NCBI GenBank assembly: GCA_963978905.1
Contig: OZ022261.1
Span: 22,565,686 to 22,629,685, forward strand
From: Trichostrongylus colubriformis
Taxonomy: Eukaryota > Nematoda > Chromadorea > Rhabditida > Trichostrongylidae
DNA: 64,000 nucleotides
Direction of reading: 5' to 3'
The notes under the pieces were generated by a model, which was not told the DNA's origin, made no database searches, and saw only the letters and a program-made list of their open reading frames with translations. This document shows, in pieces, positions 54,101-64,000 of the stretch. Position numbers and translations under genes: made by a program. Within the stretch, counting starts at the first letter, position 1. Every line of letters starts with the position of its first letter.

Positions 54101-57100
54101 CTGAGACTGCTAAAGCGCACTGCAATACCTTCGATCTCACCGCATATGTTTGGCCGCTGTCATCGTAGCCAACCAGGAATCACGTCGCTTGGAGGCGGGG
54201 TCGATCATCCAAGGGCGTAAGCTCCTAACCGTTGCGCCGTTTCTACAGCTCGGAGGCGCACTTTTTCACCGCGATTTCGCCACCGATAGCCTTCTTCGGC
54301 TTATAGTTCCCATGTAAGCAACTTCTTCCAAGGATTTATCAATAACCACATTACCCCTAATGCTATCTTCAAGTTCCCTACAGAAGCAGGTGGTAGAGGA
54401 TCTCGAGAAGCACAATCATGAACTCTGATGCACTCCGTTACCCAGCCAGTTGTAGTTCATGGATTGATGTCGACAAGTAATAGGATCTGGACTCGTTCAC
54501 AGGTGGGGTCGTATTGGACGGGGGGATGGAGGGTCGTAATGGCGGAAGGCAACAGTGGTCCCAGGCTAAACGCCGTTTGCCGACGTGGTTACGTGAGAAA
54601 ATATGGTTGAATTTGAGTAATCAACACAAAAGTTACTGTGATAGAATACTCAGAATACTCAGTGATACTGCAATCGGCAACACTTACTGATACTGTAAAG
54701 GTTATGTAGATATTGACTTCTCACTCTAAAACGCGTACACGATTGATCTAACAATCACTTGTTGTGAATGAGAGGTGTGCACTCGAATCCAGCGCCTATC
54801 GCGTGTCCGTAAGACGACCGGACTTGTAAGGTAGGAAACGTCTCGAAACCCGTCCATGCACGAGATTATAGTGCACTCAATGCAGCATGGAAGGATAAGT
54901 AGTTGCAAAGTAGAAGCTCTTGCCACAAGAATCAAAAATCTATCTGAAAGTAGGCAGCAAGCCTATGTGTTATTCCATCTCTTCATGAAGGGAACACGTA
55001 AATGAAGCAGATGAAAAGTGAACTGGCTGGCTACGGCTTGGCTGTCCTACGCACTCAGAGCATTACGGCACTTCTTTTGATTTTTGGAGGAATTCGGAAA
55101 ACACGAAATCAGAGTTGGCATGACGATGCCTTCTTCAAGGCCAGCCTGCGAAGTCATAGAGAAAGGCGAATACCCACTCCATATAGTTAGAAGACCAACA
55201 GTATCGTAGGTTTTCTAAGCCACCGAGAGGGGTTGGGAGAAAGTGAGAACTGGGAAAACATTCTCTGAAAGCAAACCTACTTCAGAAGAGGTGATGTGAA
55301 GCGAACCTCGCACTGAAAAAGCGCGTTCTGGGGTCTTATCACGATCCCGCAGCACAGTGAGCCGTTCTTCCATACATGGACAGAGCGAGCTGCCGGATAC
55401 CTCATTCACGGCTAACTGATTGAGCCTCACCGACCGCTGCAGTTCACCCCCGGCTAAGAGGGCGTAGTGTGGCGCGGGGAGTGTTTGCGAGTTTCTAGTT
55501 CTCGGTTTTTCGCCTTACTATTTCCTTCTTTCTCTACTGTTACACTACTGGGCACCTCTACTTCCACATTCCACAATCTTCCAAATTCTCCTTCCGATGT
55601 CTACCAGTGTTCCAGAACTTTTTTACCCCTCCTTAGCATAGTAAAGGAAAATCTTTATCTTTTCCGTACATGAATGTAGGACAAACGGCTGCGCGACCGC
55701 AGAGCCATTAACCTGCAAAATGAACCGAATGCAAAGTAGCTTTTATACTTTTAGAATCTTACTGGCACATTCCAATACACTTGGGAGAACGAACTCAAAC
55801 CCAAGGGTGGCTTTCTCATCGGTACTTCTCCAGGTAAGTCAGCAGTTTTTACAGTTATCATGAACGATAAAGGACATGATAGCGTATTCGGTGCTATAGT
55901 AATAGGGGAGAAATCTATTAATTATGGCATGTAGTGTGTCAATGATGTACTTTACATATCACGCACACGTATGTATTCGAAAACACAACTGCGGTAATCA
56001 TAGCAGTCGAGCTAAGGCGCTAAGGCCGCCCCGTCCTAGAGCGCCTATACTACCAATCCTCCTCATTCGGGCGCGGTAGGGGAGAGAAGTCCAGGCCATC
56101 AACATCCATGTATAAAGTTCAAAAAGCAGTACCTCAGTCCCGTGCGGCCAACGCCCCTCCTGGCAGAGGGAGCAACGGCAGAGGGGGAGAAATCTCACGA
56201 CCAGCAATCTGCCAAAATGTTTTCTGAATATCGGCACTGTCAACACTCGAGGCCTCAAGCGACGCCACGATTGATCAGCTAATTTCTGAGTTGGACAGAT
56301 GTGCGATAAGCGTGGCATGCATACAGGAGACGCGAAGGCGAGAAGCGGGTAGTGGAAATGGCACACTGGTCACGAAGTCGTACTAAGAGCCGGTTCAAGA
56401 GAAGGCAGGGTTGGTGGTGTCGGTTTCATCGTATCACCGCAACTGGCGTCTCGTGTCGCATATTGTGAAGTCCTATCAGAGAGGATGGCAATGCTTGTGT
56501 TCGATATTGGCAAAACGGCAACGCAAAAAGTTTTGTCTGTGTATGCGCCCACGTGCGCTTATGACGATGACGCTTTTGAAGAGTTCTACGACGCGTTTGA
56601 AAGAGCAATCAATACCTGTTCAAAAGGAAACTTCGTTATTTGTGCTGGCTATTTTAATACCCATCTGGGCGTAGGCGAGCCCGGAGAGAGCTTCGTGGGT
56701 CCCTATGGGAGACCTGGACGAAATTCTCGAGGTGATGCCCTGGCTTTATTCGCTGAACGATGTCGACTATTGGTGGCGAACTCATTTTTCGATAAGCGTC
56801 AGGGAAGACGATGGACGTGGCATACTCTTAACAGACAAGCGTTTCATAAGATCGATTTTATTATGACAAACTGTCTGCGCCTGTACCACAACGTCACAGT
56901 CATCGGAAACTCGCATGTCGACATCGGTTCCGATCATCGTCTCGTCCGAGCGACCATTGCGCTGAATCTCAATAAAGAAAGGAGACGGCTAGAGCTCACG
57001 AAGACCTCGATTTGAGTTGCGTGAGAACACGCTAAGGACGCTCGCTTCTACGACAGACTTCTCCGGTGGTGATGGAAGCGTTCACGTCAGATATGGGAAG

Positions 57101-60021
57101 ATAATCTCTGTCATTCGAAACGCTGTTGAAGCTGCTTCGCAGCGCATTCTAAGCAAGCCACGCCTGCGGCTAACTGCTGACTGGACCCAGTGGCTCGCAC
57201 GGTGCTGAACAAGGTCATTCGCTCTAGAATGGAGAGCGACTATCGTGAATACGCCGTATGGAGAGCAAGGAAAGCGGCGCAAAAATCGATCAGCATCACA
57301 AGAACTATCATCAGCACTCGCCTCAAGACCGTCTCTCCTGGGTATTTGACAAGATCAGATGGCTCTGTTGCCCGTAGTCGCAAGGACATGGAGGAGGAGA
57401 TTCGAGGTTTTTTACAGGATCTGTTCTTCACCAAAGGCAAGTTTAGCCGTGATCTCATGTGATGATACAGCTGGAAGAGAATAGTGCCTAGTTTTGGAGT
57501 CGGAAGTGGCCCATGTTATTCGTATGATAAAGATAGGAAGAGCACCTGAACCGGACCATGTGCGAGCAGAGTATATAAAATGTCTGGAGGAGTTCCTCAC
57601 CCATCCGCTCGCTGACGTATTCACGGAAATTCTCGCAACAGAAACGGTTCCCTCGGACTGGCTCAGATCTAATACCGTCTTGGTGCACAAAAAAGAACCG
57701 CGTGATGTCTTGGCCAATTATCGTCCGATCACTCTCCTGCCTGTCAAACTCTTTTCTCCCTTTATTCTCAATCGCATTTGCCACAATCTCACTATAAACA
57801 CGCGCAGGGAACAAGCCGGTTTTCATGAAGGATATTCAACCATTGATCACATTCATGTCGTCTCAAAACTCACGGAATGCTGTAGGAAGTACCAGCTCCT
57901 GTTATGCTTCTTCTTCATCGATTTCAAGAAAGCATTCAATACGATCGAACATCAGGCGGTGCTCAATGCTCTCATTACGTTCGGAGGTCCTAAGCGGTAC
58001 ATTGACGCAATAGCCAGTGCAACACTGGCTGTTTCACTGATATCAAATTGCTGAACAGTCCAGTACACGTGGAAATCCAACGAGGTGTGGTGTGCGTCAG
58101 AGCGAAGTTATCCCTCTGATACTGTTTTCCGCTGCTCTCGAGATCATTATGAGAAACGTCGAGCTACCTTGTGGTATTGATATAGATGGTGAGAAGCTCC
58201 AGTATCTGCTCTTTGCGGACGACATCATCCTTATCGGTACTAAACCATGTGCTCTCGTAGACTCATTGAGAATCCCTTGCGAAGCCGCTCGTCTCACCGG
58301 GCTCCGAATCCATCTAGGCAAAATTCAGTGGATGAAAAACAGTTTTGTGGAAGACCGCAGTTTGCACTTGGAAGGCTCGGTGATCGAAGAAGTCTCCTCA
58401 TACGTTTATCTTGGTCAGGCAATCACTAAATAACGACCTCACGGCTGAGATAAGCAGGCGCCGTAAGGCAGGTTGGGCCGCGTTCAACAAGTATCGCGAT
58501 GTTCTCACCGACAACGGCTAGACGCCCAGACCCGGGGACAAGTGTACAACGGGCTGAGGAGAATAGACTGGCAGTGACGCAGAGGGCTATGGAACGAACT
58601 ATGTGTGGTGTGTCGATGATTCGAAAGATCCCTAGTCGCGAGATCCGAAGGCGTACCTGTGTTAAAGACGTCATCGAAACCATCTACGATTCGAAGAAGC
58701 GGTGGGCCGGCCATGTTGCCCGCCTCAGCGATAACCGATGGACGTGTCGTGTGACCGACTGGTATCCTCGTGGAGTGGAGAGGCCGTTGGGGAGACCACC
58801 AACTAGATGGAGCGACCCAATAAGGGAGATCTTGGGTCACAGATGGAGGCAAGTGTCAAGGAACCGTGACGCTTGGCATGGATGTGTCCTACAAGGATAG
58901 CGCGACCACCCTTGAAGAGCGGACTTTAAGGTATTCAAGGTAGGGGAGAGAAGCGGTGATATCCACATGGTCTGCATTCGTGGTGCTCCTCTACCCTTTT
59001 TTCTGAGCCCTTTTCGGACTATTCCCCTTTTTCTCGCCGAGCACCGTCACAGACTTTGTGCAATAATGGATACCAGAAACACCGTCCGGGTAAGGATAGA
59101 GATCACAACTACGAATGCTTGCCTTCTGTATATGAATTGGCAAGTTTTGATGAAATGGTCTGCGACGAAACCCGCGTAGAATTGCACGTCTTGAGGTTTT
59201 TATCGTGGTCGCGTTCAGACGCGTTCCGGTCCTACGGTCCTACCGATGGTAATATAGCTGTGAAGCCAACGATAAGGGCTGGTCGCCTCAGCCGCCTTCG
59301 CCGTGTGCGTTTAAAAATGTTCTGGAGAGCCCACATCTTCCAGTATCAGGCGGCTCTGCCTATTCGACTCACACTCTGGCCATGTCTCTTATTCTGTCCT
59401 TACCGGTCACAAACCACTACAACGGTGAAGTCGGCAGCTATTCTTTCTTCAAACATCACGAAACGCGGGGGAGAGACGATACCGGAATTGGGTGCAGCGA
59501 CATTTTGTACAACTAGAACGGTTCACTACCACGGGGTCCTTGAGCCGAAACCAACCAACCACCTCAGTCCCTACCTCAAACGTAAAAGGTCTGCATGAGG
59601 GCATACGTATGAAGCCCTGTTCTCCCTTGCTTTACTAGATCATACATTGTAAGGTACATAATTAACACACTGGTCTATCACATACGGGAGGACTATACAA
59701 CGTTCGGCAAGTAACACTTGTAATGTAAAAGAATGCAACCGCTCAACGTCCCCCTCCGCCCCCCCCCCCCCCCCCCTTCCCTCCAACACATAACGACGAG
59801 TGCCCCTTTCTGTGAGAAAATCATATCATGAGCACTACTATATGAAGGTGAGTGCAACAATTACAGCATTCGACTTCTCCCTGCTCACCGTATGTGCTCT
59901 TATACATCCTGGAAACGACGGCTGTAAGTACAGTATCGACGGACATCCTCTTGGTGTCACTTCATATACACAAGAGTGCGCAGCAGGAACGTGCCTTTCG
60001 ACAGCTTATCCCGTCAACTGA
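45146..60021 (+). CDS. endu: EndoU gene B: secreted-type poly(U)-specific endoribonuclease
   Basis: Visible exons: 45,146-45,241; 45,436-45,545; 45,618-45,708; 47,606-47,723; 47,776-47,874; 49,087-49,214; 55,755-55,833; 59,867-60,021 (TGA). They join in frame to 291 residues; the first may not be the true start. After a Lys/Ser/Thr linker (SSPTKKPSATTKKSS) comes the EndoU domain: DPDLQTLVDNMRAADVDKA, LFTYVNESLFQRP, LWFGTYSRCNGAIGSSG, then WEHVFVGE with the first catalytic His, GQHDW with the second, NYHGYY, LKPKGGF with the catalytic Lys, GTSPAFD, and GVTSYTQ near the C-terminus. All key residues are kept, so RNA cleavage at uridines is expected. The cysteine-rich C-terminal tail (ECAAGTCLSTAYP) fits a secreted form, but no signal peptide was found. 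The second intron is 72 nt and open in frame. Later introns hold MITEs, R4, R5 and an RTE element. Confidence 0.88.
46008..47311. mobile_element. Inverted-repeat element R5, copy 2
   Basis: About 1.3 kb with terminal inverted repeats of about 115 bp: left GGAAAGCCCATCAGGTCATG, right the complement ending GATGGGCTTTCC. In reverse orientation the body matches both halves of copy 1 (29,210-30,086 and 39,294-40,541). No transposase frame. It lies in the intron of EndoU gene B between 45,708 and 47,606. Confidence 0.75.
46340..46420 (+). other. tRNA-like segment inside R5 copy 2
   Basis: TATGGCCGAATGG resembles a Ser/Leu-type A-box and TGGTTCAACTCCACT about 55 bp later resembles a B-box. No full cloverleaf could be drawn, so this is a probable SINE head or relic. 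Confidence 0.4.
50910..51455. mobile_element. MITE family R2, copy 2
   Basis: Begins CTTAAAGGCAGCATCAGCG and ends CCTAATGCAGCTTTCAATGG. Aligns over most of its length with 12,539-13,092 in the same orientation. Located in the EndoU gene B intron between 49,214 and 55,755. Confidence 0.6.
51630..52360 (-). repeat. Dispersed repeat family R4, copy 2
   Basis: Inverted relative of 16,305-17,150. Read on the minus strand it has the same G-run plus GTCGTA start, GGGTTCGAACCCAA as a perfect B-box-like element, and ACGTACAGAGACACCTCC. No coding capacity. Lies in the same EndoU intron as R2 copies 2 and 3. Confidence 0.6.
53449..53793. mobile_element. Inverted-repeat element with hairpin arms
   Basis: Arms of about 120 bp: left ATATTTATGTTGTATTTGCC ... 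GGCCGAGATACAGCACCAC, right GTGGTGCTGTATCTTGGC ... GGCAAATACAACATAAATAT. Each arm also holds a small self-hairpin (GGCCGAGAT ... ATCTCGGCC). Non-coding, in an EndoU gene B intron, right next to R2 copy 3. Confidence 0.75.
53820..54376. mobile_element. MITE family R2, copy 3 (inverted)
   Basis: Starts CTTTGAAGGCAGCATTAGGG and ends CCCCTAATGCTATCTTCAAG. Its interior matches copies 1 and 2 in the opposite orientation, including the block that reads ATCACGTCGCTTGGAGGCGG here. Confidence 0.6.
55215..55660. repeat. Diverged inverted-repeat family R3, copy 3 (inverted)
   Basis: Opposite orientation to 11,230-11,610: CTAAGCCACCGAGAGGGG end, then AGAAGAGGTGATGTG, CTGAAAAAGCGCG and TTATCACGATCCCGC blocks in reverse order. 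It ends shortly before EndoU exon 55,755-55,833. Confidence 0.4.
56150..58905 (+). mobile_element. RTE-type non-LTR retrotransposon, decayed, in the last intron of EndoU gene B
   Basis: Endonuclease and reverse transcriptase lie in consecutive broken frames. Endonuclease: NIGTVNTRGL near 56,230, then 56,485-57,015 with GYFNTHLGVG (Asp lost from the usual DxN), RRWTWHT, KIDFIMTN and GSDHRLV. Reverse transcriptase: 57,494-58,054 (NYRPITLLP, REQAGF, FFIDFKKAFNTIEH) and 58,092-58,433 (LLFADDIILIG with the catalytic FADD). C-terminal tail: 58,590-58,900 (KRWAGHVARLSDNRW). At least four frame breaks or stops make it inactive. Similar order to the older remnant at 41,690, but better preserved. Confidence 0.85.
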
Positions 60022-60069
60022 TTCACCGATAATCATTCTTGAAGAGAAACACCATCAAAAATCAGCACA

Positions 60070-60075
60070 AATAAA
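60070..60075 (+). terminator. Polyadenylation signal of EndoU gene B
   Basis: AATAAA 49 nt after the TGA stop, at the normal distance for a nematode 3' UTR, followed by an A/T-rich stretch. Confidence 0.65.
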
Positions 60076-63000
60076 ATTTATTATAATTATAAGTTTACAA
60101 CTGCGAGAAACAACTTTTTTCAAAAAGGATAGATCGACGTTGCGGCACCAAATAGCCGTACCTGTACAAGTTTGCATGCCCAAATATACGAACATCGATT
60201 ATAGTGAAATAAACGGACGAGGAAACATCATTGAAAATGGACGAAGAATTACCTTTAACCGCCCGCATTATGAAGAAAAATCCCATGGGTGAGTAATCCC
60301 ATCTGTATGCAGCTCGTCCGCATTTAAAACAGAGGCGAAAACGATTACAGGAGTAGGCCCAGAAAGATCTCAGCGAAATGTACTAGCAGTTGAGCTAGCA
60401 CGGAATAAAAGCTGAACACGAGCAGCGTTAGCGACCGGTATACGATCTGCGGTACCCATGGCACATCGGAAAAACCTAAATGCTCCAGCCACAACTGAAG
60501 ATTACACGGTAAAATTGTTCATACACGGTAGAATTGGTCAACAAATTCCACTCTAGGCTCTTTCCCATGAAGAACGAGTTGCTTTGCTTTTTATGACAAG
60601 GGCGCACATGGTAAGTGGTGCGTGTCATACCGACAAAAAAGAAAAATACCTATGAGATGCATGAGGAAAGGACCACGATGAGTGTGCGCAGCCAGGACCC
60701 TGTGTGAAATGAAAATACACTAGTTATATTAATGCAAATAAACATTTAAACATTACAATGAGATAATACGATACAAATATGAGCGAATTATTGACAAGCC
60801 TCTATCGAGCCTGAGATGAAAGTCAGTGGCTAAACAGATTATGGTGCGCGCGACATCGATGTCGTATCGCCATTCAATGGGACCATTTCTACGGATGGAC
60901 CCTGCAAAGATTCATCATACTACTCCTTTTTTTCACTCTTTAATATCAGATTCACATCCTACTCGCAATCTGCAGCAACCCAAGCGAGAAAATTCACGTT
61001 CATATAGCACGCAGTTCCAACATATGGTCAATATATAGTCACAAGCCCACAGCTAGCACTCTTCTTGTTTGAGGAAAATTGTTATCGGCACCAGAAGCGG
61101 TAATATGGACATGCAGAAATTGGGAAGACACACTCGCGTAGTGGACGTGAGGGAGTGCGGTGGAACTGTCACTAAAAGGTGCTCGTAAAGTTCATTACCA
61201 TGGGCAGCGTTGGTGCGCATAGCGCGTATGGATGATGATGTAGCCGTGACGGTGGGGCACCGGCAGCGGCTTAGCTAAACCGAACCGCTCCGAAATGCAG
61301 AGAGCGCAACAAGTTCTTGATGAACACGGGGAGAGGGAGCTGATTTCCCCCGTTGTTGACCGTTTCATGCCGTTCCTTCCTAATCGAGGCACTGTTAGGC
61401 ATCTCTACCCCAAGCTCAACAATGAACATTACACCTTTTGCATTTAGAAACATCATTACGGGTAGTTCCGGGTGGCCGTGGAATAGCTGAGAAATCGTAT
61501 TTCTGAGAATATGGAGGTGCTCAGCAGTTCCAAGAAGGGAAAAAACTGAATAAAACGGCAGAAAACGTGAAATGGGCCCTCACTCGTCTAGTAGAGTTCT
61601 TGCAGAGCGAAAAGCAGCGCAGCAGGGCCGCGATGAAGATCCCAAGACGCGCTTTCTCAATGGGTGATTGTTTTCTGAACTGGGGTGTTCTGTTTATTAA
61701 CAGAGGAAAAGCGTGAGATTACATTTTACAAAGATACCCTAGCTGTGAAGACATCACATCACTTCAATCAACATAAGGACCTTACCCGCACCGTACTGCA
61801 AATCGTTCGTGCAGAAATTATTGTTGTTGCCAGTGCCAACAATAATTCCAGAATTGCGGCCGCTATGAGACCGGCATCTAGTCGATAATCGGTACCCAGA
61901 CGAGTCATAGAGCTAAATAAAAATATATTACAAACTCAGCATAAACGCAATACTGCACATTCCTTACGTCGTTCATTCATGATACCACCTAAATCAATGG
62001 GAAAGTCGGTATTACGTACAAGGAAGCCAGGAGTAATTGCGTACGGGCTCCTTCCGCCTACCCTTATTCAGGGACTGCTTATGACGCTTTCAACGAATAC
62101 CAGTGTATTTAGGAGCAGCCAATCCTCTGTGTTCAATGTACGGCGCTATTACAGCCTAAGCTTTTTCACCTAAGCTTTAGTTGAGGAGAAAAACCGCTAC
62201 CCCCAACTGAGGCCTAGGTAAAATATAACTTGACTGTACAAGTCGACGATAGTAGGATGTTATAAGGTGGGTGACGAGAGCGCGAAAGCGATTTGAGTTG
62301 CCTCTCACATTCACTTTAGCACCGTGAATTCTTCTTTGGTTTGATTCGTTTGCCCATACGTGATTGTACCGTTTTTAGGCATTTGTAGTACGTAAATTTA
62401 TAAAGCAATTGACGCCCTTGCGAACTTAGGGGAAAGAGTTCCCGCCTCAATCAAAGCTTAGGCTAAAAGTAGCCGAACACAGTGAAGTGCCTCCCTCCCT
62501 CATTCACATCCACAAATTATAGCTCAAACATATATAGAACATATACAGTGCTCTGCATAACGATACAGCCATCTACAAATTGTCCAAAAACCTTGTTTGC
62601 AGAGTGATTCAGAAATCAAGTAAAAAGTGTGATTAGCTTGGACCATTTGAGCATGAACACCAAATTACAGCTAAAAGATAAAAATTTTTCTTCATTTGTA
62701 TTGAAGTCCCATTTCCTATTCTGCAAAATGATACAGCCACCTGGAGTGTTCTCGTCGCTTTCGACTTCCACTTGCTGAAGCCGTGTTGTTGTTGTTGTTG
62801 CTGTTGTTGTAACTTCATTTCCGATAAAGAAAAGAGCGAACTTGCTATCTCATTTGGAGAAGGATTAATTACCTCAAAAGAAGACCCGTAGATGTCGCGC
62901 GAAAATGGCACCGGCTCCACGCAACCTCCAATAATTTCAATACGATTCTACGGGGTCTGAAACCAGAAGTACTGAAGGTTTTGCTACGCCTTCCGATAAA

Positions 63001-64000
63001 AACAAGTTTAACTTAGCGAAACAGGAGTCTATTTTGATGGGTCAGGGTCTGGAAGAAGATCCTCGCTGGAGTTTAATGTGCCAACAGAGGCTGGCTGTTT
63101 GTCAGATCTTGAAGATATGCAGATGCATTCCTAGACCAGAAATGAGGGCGCTGTTCAGAGCCTCAGAACATCGCGAGAGCCGGACTGATTTTGCCGGGAG
63201 ATGGATGAGAGCTCGCATCAAGGTGCCTGGTACGTCCTATAGTTTGCACACCTCTCATTGTTTTTCTCCAGCTTGTTCTTTCTGACAAGAAAGTTTCAGA
63301 AATGACGGCCCGGAGACTACCGGCACCATCGCATGAGGGGCAGACTTTGGTTTTCGAAAAAAAAAAAGAAACTTTAAAGGAGGAGGTCTCGAGAAAGGAG
63401 CCAAGTGATCTTTCGATGCTTTGTTGTCGGAAGGATTAACTATCCGATCACAGGTCCTTCTCGCGTAGTACCCTTCCCTCGTCAAGCGAGTCAATATTTT
63501 ACCAATACCTTGTTTTCGTGCAAGTTAATGGGCCAGTTCTTGTCAACCGGAGCACTCCATTATGGTGAAGCCGTCACTGAATGTACTTCCTGACCAGGAG
63601 CCGCACGGCCCCGACCTTTATCCGATGGAGAATTGGTCGGAGTATCATGGTGAAAAGAATTTATGCCGGGAGAATCTACGAGGGAGTCAAGAAGTAAAGA
63701 GACCATCATCGAAGCATGGCACCACGAGGACTAACTTCGAATGGGCTTAATTAATCAAAATTCTCGGCTATTTGAAGCAATGGAGGACCAAACGTTTGCA
63801 GAATCTGCAATTTTTCTTCTATGTGGTGTTTCTCCGTCGTTGTCGATTGCTTAGATCTGTTCAGTGGCTTTATCATTTTACAGAATGGGAGAAGTGACAT
63901 TTTCAAAACAAATGAAGAGAAAATTCTTCTGTGATTTCCAGGTGGAACTTTGGGTGTGCGAATGCACGTCCACAGTGGCCACCTGGAGCGTATTTCCGAA
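60076..64000. other. Stretch without a recognised gene
   Basis: No reading frame resembles a known family and no exon series could be linked. A CAA/GTT trinucleotide run is at 62,784-62,810. At the right edge, TTTCCAG near 63,942 followed by an open 59-nt stretch could be the start of an exon that leaves the window; all three frames are open, so this cannot be decided. Confidence 0.4.
62784..62810. repeat. GTT/CAA trinucleotide repeat
   Basis: About nine GTT units with one GCT interruption. On the minus strand it would read as glutamines, but the surrounding frame (62,633-62,920) resembles nothing known. Confidence 0.8.

Noticed and set aside
59056..59598. 180-codon plus-strand frame between the RTE element and the last EndoU exon
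   Set aside because: No motif recognised, low-complexity tail, no consistent splice sites. It may belong to the RTE 3' region or be chance.
59757..59777. Long C-run near the EndoU last exon, with similar C or G runs at 16,341, 20,158, 25,497, 47,180 and 50,450
   Set aside because: Homopolymer runs of this kind are common and prone to sequencing error; those at 16,341 and 52,310 are part of repeat R4.
62633..62920. Polyglutamine-containing minus-strand frame
   Set aside because: The glutamines come from a trinucleotide repeat and the flanks resemble no protein.

Overview
The window looks like a piece of nematode nuclear genome. Genes are split into short exons with GT-AG introns and TTTCAG-like acceptors, one gene is a KQT/KCNQ potassium channel, two are secreted-type EndoU (XendoU) endoribonuclease paralogues, and the filler is BEL/Pao, mariner, RTE-type LINE, tRNA-derived SINE and short inverted-repeat elements. 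A clade V parasitic (strongylid) worm is my best guess; that is inference, not proof.

Layout: (1) 1-3.8 kb has no recognised gene. (2) 3.8-7.5 kb (+) holds EndoU gene A. It has lost both catalytic histidines and its last two expected exons are not visible. A MITE and a deleted mariner sit in its introns. (3) 8.88-24.28 kb (-) is a KCNQ-type channel that I could rebuild as 14 exons with matching phases (1,818 nt, 605 codons plus stop), from an N-terminal exon through S1-S6 and calmodulin-binding helices A and B to the C-terminal coiled coil and stop. Its introns hold MITEs, SINEs, a 1.76 kb foldback element and a right-truncated mariner. It converges on gene A. (4) 24.3-29.2 kb has no recognised gene but includes a 147-bp-period array with two alternating unit types. 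(5) 29.2-40.5 kb is a nest of insertions: an inverted-repeat element contains a SINE, which contains a complete, apparently young 9.2 kb BEL/Pao retrotransposon (30,087-39,293, minus strand). The retroelement has identical 215-bp LTRs, a tRNA-Gly primer site, intact gag-pol, an intact phlebovirus-type envelope ORF and a third ORF with gag-like zinc knuckles. (6) 41.7-44.0 kb is a decayed RTE-type LINE. (7) 45.1-60.0 kb (+) is EndoU gene B, with catalytic residues kept and eight visible exons spread over 15 kb by insertions, including a second RTE element in its last intron. (8) 60.1-64 kb has no recognised gene.

The three host genes are connected only by position. The two EndoU genes are paralogues with the same exon phases; one looks like an active secreted RNase and the other like a dead or dying copy. 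The KCNQ gene is full length but odd: its first S4 charge is an aspartate, its filter would read TENSYGD instead of TTIGYGD, and the intron inside the filter starts with CT instead of GT. The most unusual system is the BEL element, whose gag-pol ORF runs in frame into a two-transmembrane cysteine-rich module just before the fusion-glycoprotein ORF, and which carries an extra gag-like ORF at its 3' end.

All exon joins and family calls were made by eye, without alignment software, transcript data or database search. Boundaries of decayed repeats are approximate.
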